Assembly (NCBI RefSeq): GCF_014203595.1
Contig: NZ_JACHJK010000001.1
Location: 312,582 to 376,581, forward strand
Length of the DNA stretch: 64,000 nt
Reading direction: 5' to 3'
Source: Streptomyces echinatus
GTDB lineage: Bacteria; Actinomycetota; Actinomycetes; Streptomycetales; Streptomycetaceae
Shown: positions 1 to 9,052 of the stretch, piece by piece
Position numbering within the stretch: position 1 is the stretch's first letter
Layout: every line of letters starts with the position of its first letter
Position numbers and translations under genes: made by a program
Notes under the pieces: generated by a model
The model's database searches: none
What the model was told of the DNA's origin: nothing
What the model saw: only the letters and a program-made list of their open reading frames with translations

Positions 1-662
1 ACTACCTGGAGGTCTACGGCCACCTCCTGCGCCAGGCCGCCGAGCCGGTGATCCTGCACTGGCTGGGCCCGATGTTCGACCCCGCACTGGAGGGCTACTG
101 GGGCTCCTCCGACCTGGACGCCGCCACCGACACCTTCCTGCAGGTCGTCGCCGCCCACCCGGACAAGGTGGACGGCGTCAAGATCTCCCTCCTGGACGCC
201 CGGCGCGAGATCGACCTGCGTCGCCGCCTCCCGCGGGGCGTGCGCTGCTACACCGGTGACGACTTCCACTACCCCGAGCTGATCGCGGGCGACGAACGGG
301 GCTTCAGCGACGCCCTGCTCGGCGTCTTCGACCCGCTGGGCCCGCTCGCGGCCGAGGCGGTACGGGCCCTGGACACCGGCGACGCCCAGGGCTTCCGCGC
401 CCTCCTCGACCCCACCGTCGAGCTGTCCCGGCACCTCTTCCGGCCGCCCACCCGCTTCTACAAGACGGGCGTGGTCTTCCTCGCCTGGCTCGCGGGCCAC
501 CAGTCGCACTTCACGATGGTCGGCGGCCTCCAGTCGGCCCGTTCCCTGCCGCACCTCGCCCGTGCCTACGAACTCGCCGACACCCTGGGCCTGTTCCCGG
601 ACCCGGAGCTCGCGCAGGAGCGCATGCGGACCCTTCTCTCGCTGCACGGAGTGACGCCATGA
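1..662 (+). CDS. DUF993 / dihydrodipicolinate synthase-like protein, 5' end cut by window
   Basis: The reading frame is open from the first bases (codons begin at base 3), so the true start lies upstream and only the C-terminal about 219 residues are seen. The stretch around ILHWLGPMFDPALEGYWG resembles the DUF993 group of dihydrodipicolinate-synthase-like TIM-barrel aldolases found in actinobacterial sugar clusters. Its substrate is unknown. The stop overlaps the ATG of the next gene by 4 bases, so the two are translationally coupled and probably act in one sugar or polyol pathway. Family assignment is from memory of the sequence pattern. Confidence 0.75.
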   Translation, partial: YLEVYGHLLRQAAEPVILHWLGPMFDPALEGYWGSSDLDAATDTFLQVVAAHPDKVDGVKISLLDARREIDLRRRLPRGVRCYTGDDFHYPELIAGDERGFSDALLGVFDPLGPLAAEAVRALDTGDAQGFRALLDPTVELSRHLFRPPTRFYKTGVVFLAWLAGHQSHFTMVGGLQSARSLPHLARAYELADTLGLFPDPELAQERMRTLLSLHGVTP

Positions 663-1495
663 GCACGGACCTCGCCCGCTTCTCCGTCAACCAGATGACG
701 GTGAGGCAGCTGTCGCTCCCCGAACTGGCCGACGCCTGCCGTGCGTCGGGCGTCGGCCAGGTGGGCCTGTGGCGGGAGCCGGTCCGGGCGTACGGCGTGG
801 AGGCGGCCGCCAAGCTGGTCCGCGACGCGGGGCTGACCGTGACGACCCTGTGCCGCGGCGGCTTCCTCACGGCCCTCGACCCGGGCGAACGCGCGGCGGC
901 CCTGGCCGACAACCGCCGAGCGGTCGACGAGGCGGCCGCCCTCGGCACGGACACCCTGGTCCTGGTCTCGGGCGGCCTCCCGCCGGGCTCCAAGGACCTG
1001 CGCGCGGCCCGCGAACGTGTCGCGGACGCGCTCGCCGAACTCGCCCCCTACGCCGGGGACCACGGCGTACGCCTCGCCATCGAGCCCCTGCACCCCATGT
1101 TCGCCGCCGACCGCTGTGTGGTCTCCACCCTCGGCCAGGCCCTGGACCTGGCCGAGCGCTTTCCCGCGCACCAGGTCGGGGTGACCGTGGACACGTACCA
1201 CGTCTGGTGGGACGACCGGGCCCCCGCCGAGATCGCCCGCGCGGGCGCGGCGGGCCGCATCCACGCCGTCCAGCTCGCCGACTGGACCACCCCGCTGCCC
1301 GAGGGCGTCCTCAACGGCCGCGGCCAACTCGGCGACGGCGCGATCGACATGCGGCAGTGGAAGAACCTCGTGGACTCCGCCGGCTACACCGGCCCCATCG
1401 AGGTCGAGCTGTTCAACGAGCGGCTGTGGACCCGGGACGGGCGGGAGGTGCTGGCTCGGACGGCGGAACGGTTCGTGGAGCACGTGATCCGCTAG
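659..1495 (+). CDS. Sugar phosphate isomerase/epimerase (TIM barrel)
   Basis: A 278-residue protein of the xylose-isomerase-like AP-endonuclease-2 fold. Visible family features are the IEPLHPMF stretch (metal-ligand glutamate near residue 142), VTVDTYHVWWD, HAVQLADW, and the late IEVELFNERLW with the second conserved glutamate. Enzymes of this type isomerise or epimerise sugars or keto-sugars using a divalent metal; the exact substrate cannot be read. It starts inside the stop codon of the DUF993 gene (ATGA overlap), so both belong to one operon. A perfect 10-bp hairpin follows directly after the stop codon, so the operon probably ends here. Confidence 0.85.
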   Translation: MSTDLARFSVNQMTVRQLSLPELADACRASGVGQVGLWREPVRAYGVEAAAKLVRDAGLTVTTLCRGGFLTALDPGERAAALADNRRAVDEAAALGTDTLVLVSGGLPPGSKDLRAARERVADALAELAPYAGDHGVRLAIEPLHPMFAADRCVVSTLGQALDLAERFPAHQVGVTVDTYHVWWDDRAPAEIARAGAAGRIHAVQLADWTTPLPEGVLNGRGQLGDGAIDMRQWKNLVDSAGYTGPIEVELFNERLWTRDGREVLARTAERFVEHVIR

Positions 1496-1530
1496 CGGTC
1501 CGCCGCCCCGCGAAAAATCTCGGCGGACCG
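1496..1530 (+). terminator. Hairpin terminator after the isomerase gene
   Basis: CGGTCCGCCG (1496-1505) and CGGCGGACCG (1521-1530) are perfect inverted arms around a 15-base A-rich loop, starting directly after the stop codon at 1495. There is no clear T run, as is usual in this genus. Confidence 0.7.
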
Positions 1531-1809
1531 TGCAACCCTTCCCGCGATTTTCGTGTCGTATCTGTCGTCGGAACCACGGGGGACCCCGGGGGGGAATCGG
1601 GTTCCGGCGGGGGAGGGGAAAACCGAGGGGGCGTGTCCAGGCCGACGGGCCGGAGACGCCCCCTCGAAGCATCCGGGCCCACGCGGCCGACCAGGACGAA
1701 CACCGCGACACGCCGAGAGCTACACGCGTTGATTTCATGATCATCTTCTGCGAGTCTCGTGATCGCCCGAGAGGTTCGGGCAGCACGACTCGCACACGGG
1801 GGAATCCTG
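1531..1809. other. Intergenic region, promoter side of the peptidoglycan-binding gene
   Basis: No gene is supported here. The first part is G-rich and contains no start with a convincing ribosome-binding site. The right part holds a sigma-BldN-like pair (1704-1732) and the ribosome-binding site GGGGGA before the ATG at 1810. Confidence 0.5.
1704..1732 (+). promoter_or_regulatory. Possible sigma-BldN-type promoter
   Basis: CGCGAC (1704-1709), 17 bases, then CGTTGA (1727-1732). The -10-like half matches the remembered BldN consensus exactly and the -35-like half matches four of six. It lies about 78 bases before the start codon of a secreted protein. This is weaker than the 16-base-spaced copies elsewhere in the window. 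Confidence 0.35.
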
Positions 1810-2235
1810 ATGAGCCTCAAGTCCACGATCGTCAGGAGCGGTGTGGCCGCCGCTCTGACCGGCGCCGCGCTGATGGGCGCCGCCACCTCGGCCGGCGCCA
1901 GCACGGGCGCCGCCTACATCGGCTCCGGCAAGCCGAACGGCGGCGCCGCGGTGTGGTGCGTCCAGCACAACATCAACTACTGGCTCGCCACATCCGGTTC
2001 GGACGCGCCGACCATCGCCGAGGACTCCACGTTCGGGCCCGCCACCCAGGCGGCCATCAAGGAGTTCCAGGGTGAGATGGGGCTGACGCAGGACGGCACC
2101 GTCGGCCCGAGGACCGGGAACGCGATCATGTCGCACGGCGACCCGTACTACACCGGCTCCAACATGCCCAACGACGCCTCGCACCAGGGGAACAGGTCCG
2201 CCTACTGCTACACCTACCTGCCCACCACCTGGTAG
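1810..2235 (+). CDS. Small secreted peptidoglycan-binding-domain protein
   Basis: A 141-residue exported protein. The ATG at 1810 is preferred over the in-frame start at 1759 because it follows GGGGGA and begins a clean signal peptide (MSLKSTIVRSG, then an Ala-rich core ending near TSAGAS). Residues about 45-115 look like a PG_binding_1 domain: VQHNINYWL, DSTFGPATQAAIKEFQ and LTQDGTVGPRTGNAI. Such modules bind cell-wall peptidoglycan. There is no catalytic domain, so it is probably a wall-associated accessory protein. It stands alone between two terminators and a possible BldN-type promoter lies upstream. Confidence 0.8.
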   Translation: MSLKSTIVRSGVAAALTGAALMGAATSAGASTGAAYIGSGKPNGGAAVWCVQHNINYWLATSGSDAPTIAEDSTFGPATQAAIKEFQGEMGLTQDGTVGPRTGNAIMSHGDPYYTGSNMPNDASHQGNRSAYCYTYLPTTW

Positions 2236-2335
2236 TCGGCAGCGGCCTCCGCGACACCCGGCAGGGCCCCGCTCCGGCGAGGTCCCGCCGCGTCCGTGCG
2301 CGGCCCGCACCGAAGTCCGGCCGGCAGGACGGGCC

Positions 2336-2725
2336 CTAGAAGAACACCCCGCAGCGCAGCAGCACGTTCGCGTACGGCCGGGCCTCGCCGGTACGGACGA
2401 TCAGCCGCGCCCCCGCCGACAGTTCCTTGAGCCGCTCGTGCGGGACGAGGGCCAGCCCCGGGAAGCGGCCCTCCAGCAGCTCCGTAGCCGCCGGATTCGC
2501 CGCCCGTACCTCCTCCGCCGCCGTGGCGCCCTCCACCACCAGCTCGGCCAGCAGACCGTCCAGCACCTCCGCGAAGGACGGGACACCGGCCCGGAAGGCG
2601 AGGTCCACCAGACGCGGCCCGTCCGGAACCGGCATGCCCACGTCGCACACCAGCACCCCGTCGCCGTGCCCCAGCCCGGCCAGCGCACCGGCCAGCCGGC
2701 GGTTGAGGATCCCCGCCTTCTTCAC
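2336..2725 (-). CDS. rbsD: D-ribose pyranase RbsD
   Basis: A 129-residue protein, the usual RbsD length. It catalyses the interconversion of beta-pyranose and beta-furanose ribose so that ribokinase receives the furanose form. Family landmarks are the N-terminal MKKAGILNRRLAGALAGLGHGD with the catalytic histidine near residue 20, VCDVGMPVP, and the C-terminal IVRTGEARPYANVLL. The start is a GTG overlapping the stop of rbsK by 4 bases (GTGA), so it is coupled to rbsK as the last gene of the ribose operon. Confidence 0.93.
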   Translation of the reverse strand: MKKAGILNRRLAGALAGLGHGDGVLVCDVGMPVPDGPRLVDLAFRAGVPSFAEVLDGLLAELVVEGATAAEEVRAANPAATELLEGRFPGLALVPHERLKELSAGARLIVRTGEARPYANVLLRCGVFF

Positions 2726-3699
2726 CGCGACCCGCCCCGCTCACCCGCGGCGGGCGCTCCGCCGGCAGCCCTCCCGGTGGCGTCCGGCACGGCGCCGCAC
2801 AGGGCCTCGACCTCCTGCGCCGTCGGATACGACTCCTGCGCGCCCCGCCTGGTCACGGCCGCCGCGCCCACCCGCGCCGCGTGGGCCGCCGCCTCAGCCA
2901 GACCGGCACCCGCACCCAGCCTCCAGGCCAGCGCGGCGGTGAACGCGTCGCCCGCACCGGTCGTGTCCACCGCGCCCACCCGCACCGACGGCACCCGCGT
3001 CACGCCCCGGCCGTCGCACACCAGCGCCCCCTCCGCGCCCAGCGTCACGACCACCGAACGCGGCCCCTGAGCCAGCAGCAGCCGCACCCAGTCCGCGGGC
3101 TCCCCGCTCACCCGGGCGTCACCGAGGATCACCCGCGCCTCGTGCTCGTTGACGATCAGCGGATCGCAGGCCGCCAGCACCTCCGCGGGCAGCTCACGCG
3201 GCGGCGACGGATTCAGCACGAAGCGGCTGCCCGGCGCCAGGTTCCGCACCACCTCCGCGACCGTCTCCAGCGGGATCTCCAGCTGCGCCGACACCACCCG
3301 GGCGGTGTGCAGGAGGCGCGCGGCCGCCCGGACGTCCGCGGGCGTCAGACGGGAGTTGGCGCCCGGCGACACCACGATGCTGTTGTCGCCCTCCGGGTCG
3401 ACGGTGATGAGCGCGACGCCCGTCGGGGCCCCGCCCACCAGCACGCCCGCCGTGTCGACCCCGGCCGCGCGCAGGGAGTCGAGCAGCAGCCGGCCGTGGC
3501 CGTCGTCGCCGACCCGCGCCAGCAGGGCCGTGCGCGCGTCCAGCCGGGCGGCGGCGACCGCCTGGTTGGCGCCCTTGCCGCCCGGGTGCACGGCCAGGTC
3601 GCCGCCGAGCACCGTCTCGCCGGCGGCCGGCCGCCGCTCGACGTCGATCACCAGGTCGGCGTTGGCCGATCCCACGACCAGGAGGTCGTAGTCGTACAT
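2722..3699 (-). CDS. rbsK: Ribokinase RbsK
   Basis: A 325-residue PfkB-family kinase that phosphorylates ribose to ribose 5-phosphate with ATP. Near the N-terminus it has GSANADLVIDV and GGKGANQAVAAARL, the first PfkB signature. The second signature, VDTTGAGDAFTAAL, carries the catalytic aspartate. The start ATG at 3699 follows AGGGGAG. It lies 79 bases downstream of the transporter fusion gene and overlaps rbsD by 4 bases. The C-terminal 20 residues are Gly/Ala-rich and look dispensable. Confidence 0.95.
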   Translation of the reverse strand: MYDYDLLVVGSANADLVIDVERRPAAGETVLGGDLAVHPGGKGANQAVAAARLDARTALLARVGDDGHGRLLLDSLRAAGVDTAGVLVGGAPTGVALITVDPEGDNSIVVSPGANSRLTPADVRAAARLLHTARVVSAQLEIPLETVAEVVRNLAPGSRFVLNPSPPRELPAEVLAACDPLIVNEHEARVILGDARVSGEPADWVRLLLAQGPRSVVVTLGAEGALVCDGRGVTRVPSVRVGAVDTTGAGDAFTAALAWRLGAGAGLAEAAAHAARVGAAAVTRRGAQESYPTAQEVEALCGAVPDATGRAAGGAPAAGERGGSR

Positions 3700-3778
3700 C
3701 AGTTGACTCCCCTGAGAGATGACGCCGGGCGGGCCGCCCCCGGGAAGTCCCCCGGAGGCACCCGCCCGTCCGTCCGTG

Positions 3779-5728
3779 TCAGCCGCTGAAGCCGGCCACG
3801 TTGTCCTTCGTGACCACCTTCACCGGCACCTTGACCATCGGCTCCACCTTGTCGCCCCGGACCGCCTTCAGGGCGTTGTCCACGGCGATCCGGCCCAGCT
3901 GGCTGGGCTGCTGGGCGACCGACGCGTACAGCGTGCCGTCCTTGACCGCCGTCAGTCCGTCCGGGGTGCCGTCGAAGCCGACGACCTGCACGGACTTCCC
4001 GGCCCTGGAGCCGAGCGCCTTGATCGCGCCGAGGGCCATCTCGTCGTTGGCCGCGATGACACCCTGCACGTCCGGATGGGCCTGGAGCAGGTTCGACATC
4101 ACGTCGAGGCCCTTGGTGCGGTCGAAGTCGGCCGGCTGCTGGGCCAGCACCTGGATGCCCGGGTAGGCCTTGAGCCCCCGGGCGAACCCGGCCGCCCGCT
4201 CCCGGGCCGCCGACGTGCCCGCCTGCCCCTGGAGGATGACGATCTTCCCCTTGCCGCCGAGCCGCTCGGCGACGGTCTTCGCGGCCAGTTCACCGCCGGC
4301 GACGTTGTCGGAGGCCACCAGGGTGTCCACCGAGGCCTTGTTGACGCCCCGGTCGACGGCGACGACCGGGATCCGCGCCTTGTCGGCGGCCTTGACGGAG
4401 TTGCCGGCCGCGTCCGAGTCCACCGGGTTGACGATGATCGCGCCCAGGCCCGAGCTGGTGAAGTTCTGCAGCTGGTTGGCCTGCTGGGAGGCGTCGTTCT
4501 GGGCGTCGGTGACGGTCAGGTCCACGCCCAGCTTCTCCGCCTCGGCCTGGGCACCCGCCCGGATCTGCACGAAGAAGGGGTTGTTGAGCGTGGACAGGGA
4601 CAGCCCCAGCCTCGGGTTCGTGGACGAGGAGGAACCGCCGTGCAGGAAGGAGGTGGCGCCGACGACGGCGACGGTGACCACGGCGGCGAGCGCGTACGTC
4701 ACCGCCTGCCTGCCCTTGGGCCCGCCGGTGCCCGCGGCCACCGGAGTCGCCCCGGCCTTGCGGCGCACGGTGTCCAGCAGCACCGCCAGCGCGATCACGA
4801 CACCGATCACGACCTGCTGCCAGAAGGCGGACACGCTCAGCAGGTTGAGACCGTTCCTGAGCACCGCCAGGATCAGCGCGCCGATCAGCGTGCCGGAGGC
4901 CTTGCCGGTGCCGCCCGCCAGCGAGGCGCCGCCGATGACGACCGCGGCGATCGCGTCCAGTTCGTAGCCGTCGGCGGCCTGCGGCTGAGCCGAGGACAGC
5001 CGGGCCGCCAGCACGATGCCGGCGACCGCGGCGAACAGCCCGGACAGGGCGTAGATGGCGAGCTTCTGCCGCTTCACCCGCAGGCCCGACAGCCGCGCGG
5101 CCTCCTCGTTGCCGCCGATCGCGTACATGGACCGGCCGATGTAGGTCCGCCCGAGCACGAACGCGGCGATCAGCCCCATCAGCACCATGACCAGCACCGG
5201 CACCGGCAGCCAGCCGCCGAGGGTGTCCCCGAGGTGCGAGACGGAGCCGGGGAAGGCGATGGGGGAGCCCTGCGAGATCACCAGGGCGAGACCGCGGCCC
5301 ACCGACAGCAGGGCCAGCGTCGCGATGAACGGCGGCAGCTTGCCGTAGGCGATGAGGAAACCGTTCACCAGGCCGGCCGCGACACCGGTGGCGACGGCGA
5401 GGATGACCGCCAGGGCGACCGGCACCCCGTGCTGCGTCGCGCTCCAGGCCAGCACGGTCGCCGACAGCGCGGCCACCGAACCCACGGACAGATCGATGCC
5501 CGCGGAGACGATCACGAAGGTCACGCCGAAGGCGAGGATGGCCGTGACGGCGGCCTGGACACCGATGTTGAGCAGGTTGTCCGTCGTCAGGAAGTCACCC
5601 GACAGCGCCGACAGGGCGATGACGAGGACGATCAGCGCGGTGAGCGCGCCGTTGTCGAGGAGCAGCCGGCGCAGGGCCCCGGGGGCGCCACCCGCGCCCG
5701 GCTCGCTCTTGAGCGTGTCAGTGGCCAC
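3779..5728 (-). CDS. Fused ribose ABC transporter permease and tethered substrate-binding protein (RbsC-RbsB)
   Basis: A 649-residue fusion. Residues about 20-325 are an RbsC-type permease ([54 protein letters not shown]). A short linker and one extra membrane segment at about 342-362 follow. Residues about 372-649 are a periplasmic-binding-protein-1-like RbsB domain ([54 protein letters not shown]). The extra segment would place the binding domain outside the membrane, permanently attached to its permease. No separate lipoprotein rbsB exists in the operon. The start overlaps the rbsA stop by 11 bases. Confidence 0.92.
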   Translation of the reverse strand: MATDTLKSEPGAGGAPGALRRLLLDNGALTALIVLVIALSALSGDFLTTDNLLNIGVQAAVTAILAFGVTFVIVSAGIDLSVGSVAALSATVLAWSATQHGVPVALAVILAVATGVAAGLVNGFLIAYGKLPPFIATLALLSVGRGLALVISQGSPIAFPGSVSHLGDTLGGWLPVPVLVMVLMGLIAAFVLGRTYIGRSMYAIGGNEEAARLSGLRVKRQKLAIYALSGLFAAVAGIVLAARLSSAQPQAADGYELDAIAAVVIGGASLAGGTGKASGTLIGALILAVLRNGLNLLSVSAFWQQVVIGVVIALAVLLDTVRRKAGATPVAAGTGGPKGRQAVTYALAAVVTVAVVGATSFLHGGSSSSTNPRLGLSLSTLNNPFFVQIRAGAQAEAEKLGVDLTVTDAQNDASQQANQLQNFTSSGLGAIIVNPVDSDAAGNSVKAADKARIPVVAVDRGVNKASVDTLVASDNVAGGELAAKTVAERLGGKGKIVILQGQAGTSAARERAAGFARGLKAYPGIQVLAQQPADFDRTKGLDVMSNLLQAHPDVQGVIAANDEMALGAIKALGSRAGKSVQVVGFDGTPDGLTAVKDGTLYASVAQQPSQLGRIAVDNALKAVRGDKVEPMVKVPVKVVTKDNVAGFSG

Positions 5729-7238
5729 GGGGGGCCTCCTTCTCGGTGGTGGGAGTGCTGACGGCGAGGGACATCACCGCGTCCTGCGTGGCCTCGTCGG
5801 CGGAGAGCTCACCGGCGATCCGGCCCTGGGCCATCACCAGCACCCGGTCGCTCATGCCGAGCACCTCCGGGAGATCGCTGGAGATCATCAGTACGGCGGC
5901 CCCGGCGGCGGTCAGCTCGTTGATCAGCTGGTAGATCTCGACCTTGGCGCCGACGTCGATCCCGCGCGTCGGCTCGTCCAGGATCAGCACCCTGGTGTCG
6001 GCCAGCAGCCACTTGCCGATGACGACCTTCTGCTGGTTGCCGCCGGACAGCGTCCGCACGTGCTGCCCGAGGCCCGCCATGCGCACCCCCAGCTGCCCGG
6101 CCATCCGCTCGGCCGCCGCGTACTGCGCCCGGCGGTCCACGAGCCCGGCCCGGGTCGCCGAACGGAGGGTCACCAGACCCAGGTTCTCCGCGACGGAGGC
6201 GTCCAGCACGAGCCCCTGGCCCTTGCGGTCCTCCGGCACGAGCCCGATCCCGGCCGCCATGGCGGCGTTCACGTCATGCCGCCGCAGCCGGTCACCCAGG
6301 ACCCGCACGCTCCCGGCGTCGTAGGGATCGGCGCCGAACACGGCACGTACGACCTCCGTCCGGCCGGCCCCCACGAGCCCCGCGATGCCGACGACCTCCC
6401 CGGCGTGCACGTCGAAGCTGACGTCGTGGAAGACCCCGTCACGGGTGAGGCCCTCGACGCTGAGCAGCGCGGCGCCCCGCTCGGGCCGCTCCCGCGGGTA
6501 CTGCTGCTCGATGGACCGTCCCACCATCAGCCGTACCAGTTCGTCCTCGGGCGTGGCGGCGGGCACCTGCCCGACGCTGCGGCCGTCCCGGATGACGGTG
6601 ACGCGGTCGCCGAGGGCGGCGATCTCCTCCAGGTGGTGCGTGATGAAGACGACCCCCACGCCGTCCGCGCGCAGCGACCGCACGATGGCGAAGAGCTTCT
6701 CGACCTCCTCCGAGGTGAGCACGGCGGTCGGCTCGTCCATGATGAGCACGCGCGCGTCCAGGCTGAGCGCCTTGGCGATCTCGACCATCTGGAGCCGCGC
6801 GATGCCGAGTTCCCGCACGCGCGCGCGTGGCGAGACGTCGACACCCACGCGCGCGAGGAGCCCCTCGGCGTCGGCCTCCATCCGCTTGCGGTCGATCATC
6901 CCGAAGCGGCGCGGCTGCCGGCCCAGGAAGATGTTCTCGGCCACGGTCAGATCGGGCACCAGGTTGAACTCCTGGTAGATGGTGGCGATCCCGAGCCGCT
7001 CGGCGTCCTGCGCGCCATGGATGCGCACCTCCCGGCCGTCGACACGGATCCGCCCGGAGTCGGGTGTGTAGGCCCCGGAGAGCATCTTGATCAGCGTGCT
7101 CTTGCCGGCGCCGTTCTCACCGAGCAGCACATGGACCTCGCCCCGGCGCAGGTCGAAGTCGACGCCGTCGAGCGCGACCACGCCGGGGAAGGTCTTGCGA
7201 ATGCCCTCGATGCGCAGCAACTCGTCCGGGTTGCTCAC
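5718..7238 (-). CDS. rbsA: Ribose ABC transporter ATP-binding protein RbsA
   Basis: A 506-residue duplicated ATPase that energises ribose uptake. The N-terminal half has a full Walker A (GENGAGKST, about residues 40-48) and the switch region [14 protein letters not shown]. The C-terminal half has a degenerate Walker A-like GLVGAGRTE but a good signature [15 protein letters not shown] and [16 protein letters not shown]. This asymmetry is typical of RbsA/MglA/XylG. It overlaps rbsR upstream by 4 bases and the permease fusion downstream by 11, so it is tightly coupled in the operon. Confidence 0.95.
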   Translation of the reverse strand: MSNPDELLRIEGIRKTFPGVVALDGVDFDLRRGEVHVLLGENGAGKSTLIKMLSGAYTPDSGRIRVDGREVRIHGAQDAERLGIATIYQEFNLVPDLTVAENIFLGRQPRRFGMIDRKRMEADAEGLLARVGVDVSPRARVRELGIARLQMVEIAKALSLDARVLIMDEPTAVLTSEEVEKLFAIVRSLRADGVGVVFITHHLEEIAALGDRVTVIRDGRSVGQVPAATPEDELVRLMVGRSIEQQYPRERPERGAALLSVEGLTRDGVFHDVSFDVHAGEVVGIAGLVGAGRTEVVRAVFGADPYDAGSVRVLGDRLRRHDVNAAMAAGIGLVPEDRKGQGLVLDASVAENLGLVTLRSATRAGLVDRRAQYAAAERMAGQLGVRMAGLGQHVRTLSGGNQQKVVIGKWLLADTRVLILDEPTRGIDVGAKVEIYQLINELTAAGAAVLMISSDLPEVLGMSDRVLVMAQGRIAGELSADEATQDAVMSLAVSTPTTEKEAPRGH

Positions 7239-8272
7239 GACGTGCTCCTTTGCACTGGGGAGAGGGACGGTGTGGGGGTGGCCGGCTCACCGCACGAGCG
7301 GCGCGCGACGAGCCGGGCGGGCAGGGTGACGGAGCGCGGGGGGCGCCCCTCGATCCGGTCGACCAGCGCGCGTACGGCGAGACGCCCCAGCTCGCCCGTC
7401 GGCTGGGCGATCGCGGTGACCGGCGGATCGGTGTGCACGAACCAGGGGATGTCGTCGAACGCGGCCAGCGCGATGTCGTCGGGCACGCGCAGCCCACGCG
7501 CGCGTACGGCGTCCAGCGCGCCGAGCGCCATCAGGTTGTCGGCCGCGAAGACGACCTCGGGCGGCTCGGGCAGGTCCAGGAACCCCTCGGTGACCCGCCG
7601 CCCGCTCTCCGCCTGGAAGTCGCCCTGGCCCGTATAGGCGTCCGGGAGCGGAAGCCCGTGCTCGGCCAGGGCGGCCCGGAAGGCCTCGACGCGCTCGCTG
7701 CCGGTCGTGGTGGCGGCGGGGCCCGCGATGATCGCGAGCCGCCGGTGCCCGAGCCCGTACAGATGCGCCACGAGATCCCGTACGGCCGCCCGCCCGTCGG
7801 CCCGTACGACCGGCACGTCCACCCCGGGGATCCACCGGTCCACGAACACCATCGGGGTGCCCGCGCGCGCGGCGTCCAGCATCAGGGGCGAGCCGCCGTC
7901 GGTCGGGGAGACGAGCAGCCCGTCGATCCGCCGGTCGAGCAGGTTCCGCACGTGGTGGTCCTGCAGCTCGGGCCGTTCGTCGGCGTTGCCGATGATGACG
8001 CTGTAGCCGAGCGCCCGGGCCTCCTCCTCGACGGAGCGGGCCAGCTCGGTGAAGTACGGGTTCAGCACGTCGCTGATGACGAGCCCGAGGGTGTGGGTCT
8101 GGTCGGTCCGCAGGGACCGGGCGACGGCGTTCGGCCGGTACCCCAGGTCGGCCACGGCGGCCAGCACGCGCGTGCGGGCGTCGGCGCTGACGGACGGGTG
8201 CTCGTTCAGCACCCGCGACACGGTGGCCACGGAAACCCCGGCCGCCGCGGCGACGTCCTTGATGCTCGCCAT
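7235..8272 (-). CDS. rbsR: LacI-family repressor, probable ribose regulator RbsR
   Basis: The start is placed at the ATG at 8272 (345 residues) because it opens directly with a classic LacI helix-turn-helix: MASIKDVAAAAGVSVATVSR, followed by LNEHPSVSADART. Longer in-frame starts run through the operator region. The ligand-binding part has TLGLVISDVLNPYF, GLLVSPTDGG and VVFAADNLMALGALDAV. It is the first gene of the ribose operon and is followed by rbsA with a 4-base overlap. Two identical palindromes lie just upstream of it, so it probably represses its own operon and releases DNA on binding a ribose-derived ligand. Confidence 0.88.
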   Translation of the reverse strand: MASIKDVAAAAGVSVATVSRVLNEHPSVSADARTRVLAAVADLGYRPNAVARSLRTDQTHTLGLVISDVLNPYFTELARSVEEEARALGYSVIIGNADERPELQDHHVRNLLDRRIDGLLVSPTDGGSPLMLDAARAGTPMVFVDRWIPGVDVPVVRADGRAAVRDLVAHLYGLGHRRLAIIAGPAATTTGSERVEAFRAALAEHGLPLPDAYTGQGDFQAESGRRVTEGFLDLPEPPEVVFAADNLMALGALDAVRARGLRVPDDIALAAFDDIPWFVHTDPPVTAIAQPTGELGRLAVRALVDRIEGRPPRSVTLPARLVARRSCGEPATPTPSLSPVQRSTS

Positions 8273-8291
8273 CGCCGGCTCCACCTCCTCG

Positions 8292-8306
8292 TGGAATCGA
8301 TTACAC
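8292..8306. promoter_or_regulatory. LacI-type operator, proximal copy
   Basis: TGGAATCGATTACAC with the perfect core AATCGATT at 8295-8302. It lies 20 bases before the rbsR start codon. The central CG of a palindrome of this kind is typical of LacI-family operators. The same sequence recurs 31 bases away. Confidence 0.8.
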
Positions 8307-8322
8307 ACCCGCTGCAGGAGAT

Positions 8323-8337
8323 TGGAATCGATTACAC
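8323..8337. promoter_or_regulatory. LacI-type operator, distal copy
   Basis: TGGAATCGATTACAC with core AATCGATT at 8326-8333, in the same orientation as the proximal copy and 31 bases centre to centre. It lies in the divergent region between rbsR and the SH3-like gene, so it could also affect the latter. Confidence 0.8.
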
Positions 8338-8460
8338 GGCGAGGGACAACCCCCTGCCCGCATCCCGAAACCGGATCGTGACCGGCCACGAGAAGACCTA
8401 GGCTGCCCCCGGGGTGCGCGGGTGGCATGCCCGCGCCAATCAACGGGAGGAGCATCGGAC

Positions 8461-8796
8461 ATGCACGCACGCCGAATTCTCGGGGCGTCCCTCGCGGCCG
8501 CCGCGCTGGCCGGAACCACGCTGGTGGCGGGCACCCCCGCCGTCGCCGCGACGAACGCGTCAGCGGCGAGCTGCACGGCGAAGGCCCTGGAGACCGTGAT
8601 CATCCGCGACCGCACGAGCACCAGTGGCACGGCCCTCGCCCAGCTGAACAAGGGCCAGACCGCGTCGTCGCCGTGCCAGATGTACTACGGCGGCTCGTAC
8701 ACCGCCTGCGGCATCACCAGCACCCGCTGGGTCAAGGTCACCAAGAGCGGCGTCACCGGTTACGTGGTCGGCACCTGCGTACTCCAGCCCGCCTGA
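8461..8796 (+). CDS. Secreted SH3-like domain protein
   Basis: A 111-residue exported protein. The ATG at 8461 follows GGGAGGAG and begins a signal peptide (MHARRILGASLAAAALAG, cleavage near VAATNA). The mature part looks like a bacterial SH3 domain: TVIIRDRTSTSGTALAQLNKGQ, then a glycine/tyrosine-rich strand and WVKVTKSGVTGYVVGTCV. Three or four cysteines (SCTAK, SPCQM, TACG, GTCVL) could form disulfides. Such proteins usually attach to the cell wall; the ligand is unknown. It is divergent from rbsR. Confidence 0.75.
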   Translation: MHARRILGASLAAAALAGTTLVAGTPAVAATNASAASCTAKALETVIIRDRTSTSGTALAQLNKGQTASSPCQMYYGGSYTACGITSTRWVKVTKSGVTGYVVGTCVLQPA

Positions 8797-8804
8797 CCCG
8801 TTCG

Positions 8805-8837
8805 CCGGGCCGGACGGTTCCACACCACCCGGCCCGG
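8805..8837 (+). terminator. Hairpin after the SH3-like gene
   Basis: CCGGGCCGG (8805-8813) and CCGGCCCGG (8829-8837) are perfect 9-bp arms, 8 bases after the stop codon. Confidence 0.6.
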
Positions 8838-8907
8838 CCACGGGCCCCCACCACACACAACGGCCCGGCGCGCAGCGCCCGCACTCAGCGGCCCCCAGCA
8901 GCCTGCC

Positions 8908-8985
8908 CCCTCAAATCCAGCGCCCCTGACATCCAGCCCCCCACGGCCAGCCCCTGATATCCAGCAGCCCACGGCCAGCCCCTGA
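8908..8985. repeat. Short imperfect direct repeats
   Basis: The phrase CACGGCCAGCCCCTGA occurs twice about 28 bases apart, flanked by variants of CCCCTGAYATCCAGC. It is low-complexity intergenic sequence next to the insertion sequence and contains no gene. Confidence 0.55.
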
Positions 8986-9052
8986 CCACGCCCAATGGAC
9001 TCAGAGGCCGGCGAGGGGACGCGGGCTCAGAGGCCGGAGAGGGGGTGGGCGT

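Noticed and set aside
3719..5761. 680-codon open frame on the plus strand across the ribose transporter
   Set aside because: It is antisense to the well-supported RbsC-RbsB fusion, full of Gln/His/Arg/Gly typical of high-GC shadow frames, and has no motif.
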